This document shows, in pieces, positions 48,914 through 59,880 of a stretch of 64,000 nucleotides of DNA. The notes below the pieces were generated by a model. It saw only the letters and a list, made by a program, of their open reading frames with translations. It was not told where the DNA came from and made no database searches. The position numbers and the translations under genes were made by a program. Origin of the DNA: Larix kaempferi (Eukaryota > Streptophyta > Pinopsida > Pinales > Pinaceae); assembly GCA_027924585.1 (NCBI GenBank), contig BSBM01000994.1, forward strand, positions 13,002,501 through 13,066,500, read 5' to 3'. How positions within the stretch are numbered: the stretch's first letter is position 1; every line of letters starts with the position of its first letter.

Positions 48914-49517
48914 TTTTAAAGTATTTTCAAACCACACATAATTTATTTGGGCTTCATAGCGTAATTTGCCACTTATCCTAAGTATTTTGACTCAATTATG
49001 TGCTTACATCATCAATAGGTCATCAGTTTTAGTTAACTAGGCCTCCTCCTTCATTTGGGGAGTCAAATGGGCCATGAAAATAAATTAACTGGGCCTCCTC
49101 CATCATTCAGGGACTCAAATGAGGTGATTTTAATGACGAAAGTACCCTACTCAGTCCAACTGACAGCATTTATTATTATATTCTGCCAACTAGAGTAAGA
49201 AAGGCACCCTCCTACTTAGTTTGACTTCATCTTGTGTTATTTTCACCTAATATTTCGTTAACTGAAGTCAGAAAGGTGCCCTCCACTAATTTTGGGAATT
49301 TATTTTAGTTTTGGATTTAGTTACACTCAGTTAGACGATTTCAGAGAATGTTAGAGTTAATTACATGGTAGTTAAGTGGTTAATTGATGTCCTGAGTGGT
49401 GTTAATTGCCAAGTAAGCCACTCTCATGCATTCAATTTGAATGACCTATCTACAATTCGAATAGATTGGCTTATTGTAGCAATTATCACACATTGTAATT
49501 ATCTTTTGAGTTTGTGA
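48914..49517 (+). repeat. Copia LTR 3 of 3, truncated
   Basis: Starts TTTTAAAGTATTTTC (the TG end has mutated) and matches LTRs 1 and 2 up to GAGTTTGTGA, where a CACTA-type end begins. About 115 bp of the LTR are missing and do not reappear downstream. Confidence 0.85.
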
Positions 49518-49880
49518 CATTACAAGAAAAAAGGTCATTTGTGAGGGTCATGCCTGTGACAGACCTTTAAGGGTTGTCACCAATGTCGTATATGATGACA
49601 GTCCTTAAAACATCGTCATTATAAGCTCCTTTTGAGATGGTCCTTTAAGGTTCATCACCAAATCCCTTTTCAGGGATAGTTTTGGTGAGGGTTGTTAAAG
49701 GATTGTTATTAATCCTCTCTTTGGTGGCACTTCTGGTGACAATATTTTAGTAGCCCTCACTAATACATGTTTATTTTACTTTTGGTGAGTGTAGTAAATG
49801 TTTGTCACCAATTATCAATATAATTGGTTTTTGCCGACACTATGTGAGCGTTGCTATATTTGTCGACAAAAGAATATAAT
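49518..49880 (+). mobile_element. CACTA-type transposon end inside LTR 3
   Basis: Begins CATTACAAGAAAAAAGG, close to the plant CACTA terminus CACTACAAGAAAA. Subterminal words repeat inside: TTTGTGAGGGTCATG, TTTTGGTGAGGGTTGTTAAAGG, TTTGGTGGCAC, TTTTGGTGAGTGTAGTAAA. The right end (TTTTCTTGTAGTG-like) was not found, so the element is truncated or its far end lies outside the recognisable sequence. Confidence 0.6.
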
Positions 49881-51018
49881 GGTTTAAGACAACTAGTATT
49901 GTTATGGATTCTTTGTAATTAATATGTTTCCAAGGTCATACTAGTCACAATACCCACTCATAAGGTCTATAAGTAATCTCTAGTGGTTTTCCATAAGAAA
50001 CCACTAGCAAGTTATAAGTACCATTCCAAAATGGATCCATAAGCAATCTGATCTTTTGGGTATTCGACATCAACAAAATTGATTCATATATCCTGTTAGA
50101 TTGTACTTCCAAGATTGGAAAGCCATTGGCATTAATGGAGGGATGTCTACTCATCCATGTTCTACTCCAACACCTTAATTCACATGGTTTGGATTGCATC
50201 ACGAATGGCTTGGTTGAAGAATTTGCATTTTAGCATGTTTTAGCAGACAATTACAGGCTTGACTCAAGCCTGTAGAATCTCCAGTTTCTGTGTTTTTTAA
50301 ATATTTCAATAAAATACTGAAGATGAACAGATTGTTGGTAAAATGGAATGTCGCGTGTATGGAGAAGGGAATCCTGAAAAATGAACATAACCTTGATACT
50401 CTCTTGGATTCATCCCTCCCAGTACAAGCAAACTTTCAGTTCTATTTGGAATTATTCTTTTCAAGTTGCAGATATAATGATTTCTTCCAACAGAGTTATA
50501 TCTTTAAAATCCATGGAGGATCTGTATTTGCATGATTGGATTGGATCTCAGTTTTATCCCCTGCCTATGTGGTATGCTATTCAAAGTCTTCTCTTAATTC
50601 CGAAGAAGTATTGTTCCTGTAGGGTTAAATTCAATATATTTTTCCTAATAATGTGTATAAATTCTAGCATATAAGAATGGTTTTTATACATTTCAATTAG
50701 CTTTTCAAGGTCATTTGATGGCTTAATATATACTGTGACATGTCAGACCAAGTATTTTTGTTCAAATAATTTCCATAAATGGAGTGACCGTTATCTCATT
50801 GCTTTTTGGACAAATGGGTATATGTTGATTTGACCCCATCAATTGTCGTAATTAGCTCTATCCTTTTGTCCTTGCATGTCTGAACAATTATATGTATACC
50901 CGATTTGAAAGTTGGATTTATTTGTTATGCATAAGTCAAGCCTGTAAATACCAATTTGGGTTAAAGGATACCGATTTGATCACCTAACTTCCTTTCAGCA
51001 GAGAAAGTTTCAGTTGGC
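49881..51018. other. No gene recognised; contains a palindrome
   Basis: Includes a minus-strand open stretch (49945-50202) and overlapping plus-strand ones (50290-50674), none with a motif I know. A 23-bp palindrome TACAGGCTTG-act-CAAGCCTGTA is at 50252-50274. A TTTCAG acceptor-like site at about 50995 precedes the ATG at 51019. Confidence 0.45.
50252..50274. repeat. Short palindrome, left copy
   Basis: Arms TACAGGCTTG / CAAGCCTGTA with a 3-nt centre. Close relatives are at 54977-54999 and 63749-63771. Confidence 0.8.
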
Positions 51019-53334
51019 ATGGCTAGTGCTGCAAACAGGGAGGAACCATATTCCATTGAACTGTTGGATGAAGATCCCTCTAGTAAGAGGATTTTTCAAC
51101 AAACTCGATTGTATGCATTTTTTAGTAAATTCAGAGGACACAACGAAGATGTGACCAAGGAACTTGCTCTCAATTTCGATGGAGCTTGTTCTAACATTCA
51201 GGGGTTTCTGCTTCCAGTTTCAGAAACGCCCATTGCTCTCGCTGCAGGCTTACCACAAACAGGGGAAAGATGGTTTAAAGTTGGTCGTTTGAAAAACCCT
51301 AACTCTTGGAAATAGTTTTTGAAGGTGGCTAATTCTAGTATTCATTGGAAGAACGGAGCTGAACGCAACTATTTCACTGTTGAATGGGGTAATGTCATTT
51401 TCTTTTTGCAGAAATATTTGACTTGTGAAGGTCGATATAGCCTTGTCTTTCTTTATCATATTCGGCTTCTCCTTCACATTAAAGGAGAAGAACTTATGAA
51501 CATTCCATACTTTTTGTGGAAGAGCCGGTCTAAAATGGCTTCAGCTACCCAAAAGCAGACTGATCAGTGACTTGGTAATAGCTTATATCATCATGGATTA
51601 ATTAAGTTGTTGATCGTGGAGGAATTACAGAAGAGCAACCTAACGTGGGAACAATTTTTAGTCGAAAAAGGTTTTTAGGAGCAGGTTAATGATGATCCAC
51701 AATATTTTGTATAGCCCCCTCCAATAGTTCAGACATAATTTGATCCAGCACCAACATTTCATGAACCAATTCAATCCCAACCATCTCCAAAGAGGCATAG
51801 AGATGATGAAGAGGTTAATAAAATTTCAGTTATGGTGAGAAGAAGATTTGCAAGGCTAGAAGGCATTTCTAAAGAAGTTATTGAAAAAGTTAGAACATCT
51901 GAAGATATGTTTTCGACAATACCCAAACATCCAAGAACCCATTATACATAGAGATAGAATTTAGAGTCAACACCCTTGATAGAATTGGAAGCTACTCAAT
52001 TTCAAGACCAAGCTCAAAGGGAAGAAGATGAATCTAATCAAGTGGTAAGGCCTGATTCTCCTGGTTTAATTTCAAGTAAGTTACATAAGAGTATTAAGAA
52101 ACTTCATAAGCAAGTTCGTGAATTTCAAGTTTTGGACGGACATGTTAAAAATGAAAATGAAAAGTTAAAATAGAGGAGTAGACAATTACAGAGAAAGAAT
52201 GGTGTTCTTAAGAAAAGACTAAAAATTTTGAGAAATAAGGCTCACCGATGGAGTTTGCAAAACAAAAGGTTGAGGAAACAAAATAAATTTCTTAGAGATA
52301 AATCAGTACTAAAGGAATCAGTACCACTGGCCGAGGACAATACAAGTTTGGAATTATTTGTTACAGCAGCTGCAGAAAACATTCTTCCTAGTACCTCTAA
52401 AAGTTCTGAAGATAAATAAAAAGTCACAGATGTTCTCTATGAATTTTTTAATCAAACTCTTGATGATGTCTGGACTAATACCCTGGCTTTAGCATCAGCT
52501 GAAGTAAATACTGTTAAATGGACTGGAAGAAATGATGAATTATATGAGTTGGGCCTTATTTATCAACAACGATATAAATTTGAACTACAATGTATGCAGG
52601 AAACTTGGTTTTCTACTTACTTGGTTCAAGAACAAAAGTGGAAGTCCAAGATACAGTCTTTACAGCAGCAATTAATGATTAAAGAAGAAGAACAGAGGCA
52701 AATGTTTCAATTTGCTGAGCAAGCCATTTCTTGTAGAAGTCCTGCTAGAGTTTATTCAATGTACTTACATGAACAATGGGTAGGCCTTCAGATGATTAGA
52801 TTGAATAATAACAAAAAGTTCATCATAGGAAATGTTGATGACTTTGTGGATATTTATAATGACTCATCTACAAGGGAAAAGGATTTGTTGTGTGAACTTT
52901 ATCAATTTAAATTCTTTCTAGAACATGAACTAGAATGGAATCTCAATCCTATAGTAGGAGATATTCAGTTACGAGCCTTTTCATCTTTTATTCAGAATCA
53001 AATTAAGTGGGAAATAGGGATGAAATTCTTTTATAAGTTGGAATTCCAGTCCGAACTTTACGTCAGAGGAGAGCATCCAGATGCTGAAGTGGCCTTTTCT
53101 GGTCACAGTGAATTCCTCAGGGATCCTATAAGGTTGAAACAATTTAGAATGAATCAGAGATCAGCGTTATAGAGTTTTGAAGAACTTAGATATTGTGGGA
53201 CTTTGGCCTCTTTGCAGGCCTCAGAGACTCGTTGGAATTTGCTTCCTCGAGTACTCCAACAACGGGACCCCATGGGATACCCCTTTTTCCAAATTACCTT
53301 TTCAAGAACAAGTTTGTATGTGAATTCTCTATGA
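51019..53334 (+). pseudogene. Unrecognised single-frame gene relic, coiled-coil middle
   Basis: One frame runs 772 codons without a frameshift, broken only by stops at 51313, 51568, 51676, 51712, 51736, 51949, 51955, 52171, 52417 and 53170; nine of the ten are TAG or TAA. The N-terminal part (about 190 residues: FLLPVSETPIALAAGLPQ, RWFKVGRL, IPYFLWKS) looks globular. A charged, proline-containing linker with SPKRHRDDEE follows. Residues about 350-440 are lysine- and leucine-rich and look like a coiled coil (LHKSIKKLHKQVREF). The C-terminal third is rich in aromatic residues (VYSMYLHEQWVGLQMI). I do not recognise the family; a host gene copy or an accessory gene of an unknown repeat are both possible. 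The ATG at 51019 is the first in the frame after an acceptor-like TTTCAG. Confidence 0.6.
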
Positions 53335-53614
53335 AGAAATGGTACTCAATGGCTTGGTTTAAGGTTCATTTCCTTTTGCTCTGGTGCAGCAAAACTGAGT
53401 ACAGTGTTGTTGGGCAGTGGTATGATTTTGCAGAGAAATCTCTATGCATGGAAGTGGATCATCATTTAGGCTTTCGAGAAAGAAATGGACTAAGTCACCA
53501 ATCTTACAGTTGGACCGAGCTACATCAGAATTTACTATGGGGGGAATAAATTGCATAGGAACATGCAACAAACTTCCTTCTAGGGAAGATGCTTGGTGCT
53601 TGAATCGTTACCCA

Positions 53615-55190
53615 AAGGGTAGGTTTTCACTTGGATCTCCATTGTGTTGTTACTTGATAATATACCAGAGGATGTTAAAAAACTGTAATTTTTTTGTCAG
53701 GATTTCAAGTTTATTCAATGCACAATAGTGGAAATATCCATTTTGTTTATCTAGACTCTAAAGTATGATATTTCAAATCTAATGATTTTCCCAAATATGT
53801 ATTCTTATGTTTATGTGAATTTGAACTTGTTCAAAAGAAGTCTATAAATTTTTCCTTGGAAACTTACTAAATCCCATAATATGATATTTTATAGTGATTT
53901 TAGGAAAAACTTCAACCTTTTATTTCATGTAAATGAACCAATTGAACTATACTTGTTTTGTTACAAGTAGTTATATAAGGGCCATCTTCACATGAAACTA
54001 TTAGCATTGATTGCGAGGTAATCAGTCCTGCAACCTCTTACAGATCCATTTTTTTCCATAAACCTGAAATAATGCTCAAAATGTTATAGTTGCAATCACT
54101 GCCCTTTTTAATTTCGATATGATTGGCAGACAATTAGTATGATTATCCTTTTAATCAAAGTGTTTCATCTTCCTTTTACCTCCTGTGCGATTGTACAATG
54201 TATTTAAGGCATAGCCATATTCATTATCATGTGGACTATCCTGTAGCCATCTCTGGAGGTGTTTTCACATCTAGGAATTTTGTTTGTGTATTTTGACTAC
54301 GTTTCATGTTAGTCTGGTTCTCTTTGGTGTTTAGGGATGCATCCACACAATAGTTCCATACCCTATTCTATTCCATGGATTTATCTCTGATATTTTTATG
54401 TCCCTATGGGAAATATAACAATTACAGGGACACAATTATATGTCTATTCAATATTTATCTAAAGGCACACCCAATGTTCGACATTAGAAATAAAATTTTG
54501 GTTTTTTTCCATTATTTAAATAATTATTTTTTCGTGTTTTCATTGGATTTACACTGATGATTTATTCAATAAATATAAGCTCAGGGGACTCTTTTGATAG
54601 GTGTCCAAGTAGACATCTGTGGCCATTGAATTCTAATGCCCTGATAACCACCGCCACCCAGAGATCCGTAACTTTCATTGATCTTAGATTTTATGGGTTT
54701 TGGGAACCCTCATTTGGTTTCATTTCACATTTTTTCTAAGGCATGATAGAGTTCATCACTGCATCTGTATTGCCATGAATATGGCTTGGTTTAAACATAG
54801 GTAACAATAGAAAAAATCAGTAAGTTACATTGTGTTTCGTTGATTTAGTTCATCGAATCATGTTTTAAGCAGAATCTATACATGTTTGTGGATATCATGA
54901 TTGGTTTTAGTTGCTTTCCCATGGGATCTGATGACTATTTTGTTTAGTGTTTTTAGACAGCTTAATAACGTATATCTACAGGCTTGGCCTAAGCCTGTAA
55001 GTTGAGTTGTTGTTTATAATTACATATGCACAAATGGAAATCGGATACATGGGTCTTATTTGGAATCGTGTCACCTAGCCCATCCTCCTGTTGGTTGCTC
55101 CAAGTTCATTCTGATGTAGATTTTCCTTGAGCAAGCTTGAACTCAAGCAACCTGTTGTCAATAATTTTGTATATCCACATGCAGCTAATT
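53615..55190 (+). repeat. Parent copy of a dispersed duplication
   Basis: From CCCAAAGGGTAGGTTTTC (53615) to TGTATATCCACATGC (about 55185). The segment is matched at 63518-63957, except that 53827-54965 is absent there. Confidence 0.88.
54977..54999. repeat. Short palindrome, right copy
   Basis: Arms TACAGGCTT / AAGCCTGTA around GGCCT. With the copy at 50252 it brackets the single-frame relic over 4.7 kb. Confidence 0.8.
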
Positions 55191-55669
55191 CTTCACTGTT
55201 TATGGAATTACTAGAACATTCCAAATTAGCTTCAAAGCCTTCAAACCTGCCTTGAACAGTTCTCAAATGCATTCACCAATTATTATGCCAAAAAAAATGC
55301 TTCAGACAATTCTTCAATTCTTCTCTTAGGTTTGTAGAGTTCCTATAGAGATCATCCGCTTGTTCTCATAACTCTCTAGACTGCTTACTTTCATCATATG
55401 TAGGTTATTCTTTCCTTTTCCTTTGTTCAGAGATAAATGTTCTTCTTAGGACATTTAAAAGGTGTCTTATCAATGATTGATACAAAAAACTAAGTCATAC
55501 AATAAGATACCAAAGACAAGTGAAGATATTTATGTCAATCATATCCAAGGATGGAGGAAGTCATTTACAACTTCATCCCTACATATTTTCCTTCTGTTAA
55601 TGTTAGCAATCCGATCCTATGACCTGTTTCTTAGCGACCACCATATACCTTTGAGTCCATCCTCCAACA

Positions 55670-55959
55670 ATGAACACAAGGTGTACCTCAGGTCTTTTAG
55701 AGACCTTAAATGCAAGGGGCTTCAAATGCCCACATTGGGTGGTGTACTGTATCCTATTAGTATCAACTAGGCAAGATCTAGGTACAAGAGACATCCATAG
55801 TGCCATTCTCTTAGACCATAATATCATAGTGTTTGGGGTAACAAACATGTCTAATAAGATAAATGATCTGCACACTTTACATTTGTAGACCAAGGAATGG
55901 AGGAATGCTTGCATTCGAGAAACTCCACCATCCCATGAGAGAAGGGGAAGAAATTACTT
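55670..55959 (+). pseudogene. Kelch-repeat gene fragment, left part
   Basis: The frame reads GTRDIHSAILLDHNIIVFG, then KINDLHTLHL, a stop, TKEW and a TPPSHERRGRNYL segment. This is the kelch blade pattern (PR-x-x-H-S-x-x-x-x, I/V-x-FGG, ND-x-x-x-L-x-L, then W); the second Gly of the FGG pair is V here. The copia element at 55965 interrupts it, and the reading continues after its target duplication with DVHIMDLKLMKW. A blade seems shortened between ERRG and YLIDVH. Kelch blades form a beta-propeller used for protein contacts; which kelch protein this was cannot be told. Earlier sequence (55.5-55.67 kb) may hold a further decayed blade. Confidence 0.65.
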
Positions 55960-55964
55960 GATTG

Positions 55965-56568
55965 TGTGGATGTATATGTAACTTCGGAATGTATTTCGTC
56001 TGTGTATTTTATATATATTTATTGTACCCTTATAAGAGATGTGTCATTCCTCTATAAGGAAGTGTCGTCATGTGGATTGACAAGTGTCACAAGTGTGTGT
56101 ACTTGACTATGGGTTAATAGACCACCATGTGTGGGGTCGGCCCTGAAATATATATTATAATGTGGATGTACCTAGCTACACAAGTCGGCCCCATAAGGTC
56201 ACTGGGAAAACAAGTTAGTATAAATAGAGATCACGTGATCTCTATTTATATCATTTGGAAAAGTACATCTCTCTCACTTAGAAAGTGGCCCACTAGTGAG
56301 GAGGAGGATTATCTTCTACTAGGAGACTATCTCAGTGTATTTTGGTTGTACTTTGGTTGAGCCATTGCTCTCTGTATCTCTGAGGAAGTTGTGGGGTTTT
56401 TCACCTTAGGGTTTTCCCCACGGAAACTCTGTGTCTCTTGTCTCTTATGCTTTTGATTCTTGTGATGCTTGTCATACTTATTGTGATTGTCATGCATTGA
56501 TATATTGTATATGTTATTCTCTCAGTAAAGATCCTAGAGTATTGTGAATTAATGCTCAAAATCTAACA
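55965..56568 (+). repeat. 5' LTR of the copia element
   Basis: 604 bp, TGTGGATGTATATG...AAATCTAACA, followed without a gap by TGGTATCAGAGCT. It contains the TATA-box palindrome at 56219. Confidence 0.95.
56219..56250. promoter_or_regulatory. Perfect 32-bp palindrome: TATA boxes around a G-box
   Basis: Reads TATAAATAGAGATCAC and then its exact complement. Each end is a TATAAATA box, one per strand, and the centre is CACGTG, the plant G-box bound by bZIP and bHLH factors. The position, about 320 bp before the LTR end, fits an LTR promoter. In the 3' LTR (62837-62868) the centre is CAGGTG, so the G-box is lost there. Two-way transcription is possible in principle; that it happens is inference. 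Confidence 0.7.
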
Positions 56569-56581
56569 TGGTATCAGAGCT
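56569..56581 (+). other. Primer binding site, initiator tRNA-Met
   Basis: TGGTATCAGAGCT directly after the 5' LTR. Confidence 0.92.
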
Positions 56582-57142
56582 AACCTGAGAAGAAGACATT
56601 TTGCAGTGACGGAAACTTAAGTTTCTTGTTTATTGGGTTTCTCTCCATAGATTTTGGAAAAGCAGTATAGTAGATTGACTCTACTCATCAAGGCACATCT
56701 ATCTGTACAATCAGAATTAAATTCTGAGCTTTTTTAGATTTGGCCCTAAAAATTAGGGTTTCCACAAAAATAGGAATTTCTGAAATCTGAAGACATAGCG
56801 GGAAGCTCCTTGCAAAAATCGAAGTTTAGAGCTTTGGATCGAGATTTTTGGCTGGGTAGATCTCTGGGAAACTCAAACCCTAATTCAGGGCTCTCCCTAG
56901 TAAACCCGAGAGGACAAAAAGACAAATCTGAAGGGTAAAGCTTTGCTGATCTCAAATTTTGAATGCACCACGCTGATCAGCTCATCAAGGTGCATCTTTC
57001 TATCCTTTTAGAAATTTGAAATTTACATTTTGAATTTTTAGGGTTTTTCCAACAAACCCTAATCGAGGACCAGATCCAGTTTTCAGCATTTCAAGTGGTA
57101 AGACCTAAATATTTTCTATTTCCATTTGAAGTACTCTTTAAG
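56582..57142 (+). other. Copia leader between primer site and gag
   Basis: About 560 bp of untranslated leader; expected to hold packaging signals, none of which I can identify. A minus-strand open stretch here has no support. Confidence 0.6.
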
Positions 57143-59251
57143 ATGTCTCACCACACCAAGCTTGAGGATAAGCTTGAAGGGGCTGATAACTTCTGAGCTT
57201 GGAAGTATATGATTGGGTTAATCCTGGAAGAGAATGAGTTGGACTCATATATAAAAGAAGACATCCCTATCCGAGAGGATGAAGAGGCTAAAGTATTGCA
57301 TAAGAAGAACTTGGTAAAGGCAAAAAGAATCATTGCTGATTCTATCAAAGACCATCTCATACCCCATGTGTCTTCTCTAAAGACACCCAAAGAGATGTTT
57401 GACTCTTTGACCAAGCTATTTGAAGGGAAGAACATAAATCAGAAGATGACCCTGCGGAACCAATTGAAAGGGGTAAAGTTTCAGAATGGAGAAACCATTC
57501 AATCTTATTTTTCAAGAGTCTCCCAGATCAAGGAACAACTAGAAGCAGTGGATGAAATGGTAGAGAATGGTGAAGTTGTCATGACCACTCTGAATGGCTT
57601 ACCTAGGTCATGGGACTCCTTGATTCAAGGAATCTGTGCAAGAAAGAAGTTGATTTCCTTCAGTAGACTACGTGAAGAATGCTCACAAGAAGAAGTAAGG
57701 CTTGTGGCATGAGAAGAAAAGATGGGGAATGAAGATCAATCTCTCACAGCTCACACCAAGAAAGGGAAGTCCAAGAGAGAGCCATCTCACTCCAAGAAAT
57801 CTTCACATCACTTCAAAGAAAGAAGAATATGCTTCACCTGTAATGAGAAAGGACATATTGCCATAAATTGTCCCAAGAACAAGAAGGACAACAACAAGTC
57901 CAACAAGAAGAAGAAGGGCAGCAAAAGAAGGTTTCATGCTCATGTTGCCGAGGATGATGAACCACCCAAGAAGAAGGCCAAGGCAGAAAGTGATGATAAC
58001 TCATCAAGTGAAGAAGAGTATGTTCTGATCTCTACTCTCATAGGTACCATCTCCCATGGTTGTAATGATTTGTTGATTGATAGTGGGGCTTCCAAACATA
58101 TGACTGGGTTTAAGGAATCTTTTGTGAATCTATCTGAACATGAATCACCCCATAAGGTGAAACTTGGGGATGATTATCAATACCCAAACAAAGGAAGTGG
58201 TGAAGCCTCCTACAACCTAGATTCTGGAAAATCTTTGAAGATGAAAGAAGTTCTTTATGTACCTAGGCTCAAGAAGAACTTACTCTCCATCTCTGCATTG
58301 GATGCAAAAGGCATGAGGGTTGCATTTGTGGATGGACAAGTCCTAATGTGGCCAAAGGGAAAGAACATAGATGATGCAGTAGTGATTGGAGAGCAAGAGG
58401 GAGGTTTGTATAAATTGAAGGGACAACCTGAACATGCCATGGTACATGAATCCATGGAGCCAAGTGAACTTTGGCATAGAAGACTTGCTCATAGGCACTA
58501 TAGGGCACTTCCAATTGCAAGCAAGGCTATAGAGGGTCTTCCTAAAATCAAGACCAAACATGAAGGTGTTTGCAAATGATGTGCAAAAGGTAAGAACATT
58601 AAGAAGGCTTTCCCAAGCAGTGAAAGCAAGGCAAAAGGCATCCTGGAAATCATCCACTCAGATGTATTTGGTCCTATGTCATCCAGTTCTTTGAGTGGGC
58701 ATGTTTACTATGTCTCATTTATTGATGACTTCTCCAGGAAGACTTGGGTATACTTCTTGAAGAGCAAAGATGAGGTGTTTGATAAATTCAAGGAATTCAA
58801 AACCTCGATGGAGAATCAAACTAACAAGAAGATCAAAACATTCAGATCCGACAATGGTGGAGAATTCACCTCAGGTGACTTCAAGAAGCTTTGTAGTGAT
58901 TCAGGGATTAAGAGGGAGTTGACTGCTCCTTATAATCCTCAACATAATGGAGTTGCAGAAAGGAAGAATAGAACAATCATGGAAGCAGCAAGGGCAATGC
59001 TGCATGACCAGGATCTACCTATGCATCTATGGGCAGAAGTAGCTAGAACAACTGTATATGTGCAGAACAGAACACCCCACAAGATATTGGACAACAAAAC
59101 ACCAGAAGAGGTCTTTTCTGGTAAGAAACCTGAAGTCAACCATCTCAGAATATTCGATTGTCCAGTATACACACATGTCCCAAAGGAAAAGAGGACCAAA
59201 CTATATTCTTCAGGAAAGAAGGGTATCTTTGTGGGTTACAGTGAAAGCTAG
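57143..59251 (+). pseudogene. Copia gag, protease and integrase, nearly intact frame
   Basis: From ATG 57143 one frame runs to 59251 with only TGA codons at 57194, 57710 and 58577 inside it and a TAG at its end. Gag: KLEDKLEGADNF start, KTPKEMFDSLTKLFEGKN, MTLRNQLKGVKF. The zinc knuckle CFTCNEKGHIAINC (about 57834) has all four ligands. Lysine-rich linker, then protease LLIDSGASKHMTG (about 58072). Pre-integrase ELWHRRLAHRHY; integrase HSDVFGP, FIDDFSRKTWVYF, FRSDNGGEF and QHNGVAERKNR, so the D, D and E residues are all present. The frame ends at FVGYSES. The three internal TGA codons could derive from CGA or TGG. It is the best-preserved coding sequence in the window. Confidence 0.93.
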
Positions 59252-59474
59252 AAGGCTTATAGATTATACTTTTCTGGATTCAAGAACATTGATGTCAGCA
59301 AGGATGAATCAAGAGGGAGCACACTCCAGCAGCTCTTGCAAGGATGCATATTTTTAGAGGGAGTTGACCATCTTCCTACATTCCACAACAGAAAGGTGTA
59401 GAAGAAGCTACTTCAGCAGCTCCTGCCAGGAACCAAATACTCAGAGGGAGTCCAACCAACAAACAAACAAAGAT
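59252..59474 (+). pseudogene. Copia integrase-RT linker
   Basis: After a TAG the frame reads AYRLYFSGFKNIDVSKDES (the usual Y-R-x-Y...SRD block at the integrase end). An alanine- and proline-containing linker with EEATSAAPARNQILRGSP follows in another frame and stops shortly after, where foreign sequence begins. Confidence 0.7.
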
Positions 59475-59880
59475 AATTATTTCAATTATCATTTCTTGTC
59501 TACTTTTGTTTAAATAATATTATGCTTATGTTCCTAGATTTAGGAGATGTATTGTGCATATTAGAATGATTGCATTAATGAACAGTATACTACTAATATG
59601 CATGTGATGGGTAAGTGGCTTATGGCATTGTAAAACATTCCAATGCTACTTATCTAGAACAAAACCTCTTTGCTGACATGTTGGGAGTAGTGCAAACTCT
59701 TAACAATGTTCTGGTAGAAACTGCAAGGCATCTAGAAAGTTGTGGAACATGGATAAATGTTGTATTGAAGCTTCGGCTAAGATAACTGCATGACTGCATG
59801 ACATAATTCTTTATGTGTAAAGAATTTGTTCTGAAAATTATGAGATGTTTCTAATCATGCAATTTAACTTGTTTTGTAGG
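59475..59880. other. Unrelated AT-rich block replacing the RT start
   Basis: About 405 bp without retroviral coding, ending in TTGTTTTGTAG before coding-like sequence resumes. The N-terminal RT part (about 180-200 residues, including the first catalytic Asp) is missing at this point. It could be an insertion-deletion event, or an intron-like piece plus a deletion. Confidence 0.6.

Larger units (their letters stand above)
53335..55540. other. No gene; block later found again at 63.5 kb
   Basis: Follows the relic above. Overlapping short frames at 53193-53728 have no motif. The parts 53615-53826 and 54966-55190 recur at 63518-63957. Confidence 0.5.

Noticed and set aside
51019-53334. Altered genetic code (TAG/TAA read as Gln)
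   Set aside because: The window is plant nuclear, and neighbouring elements show TGA stops and frameshifts as well. Decay is the simpler explanation.
55603-55914. 103-codon minus-strand frame
   Set aside because: It is antisense to the kelch fragment, whose plus-strand reading has the family motifs.
58255-58657. Several minus-strand frames within copia gag-pol
   Set aside because: They are shadows of the well-supported plus-strand frame.
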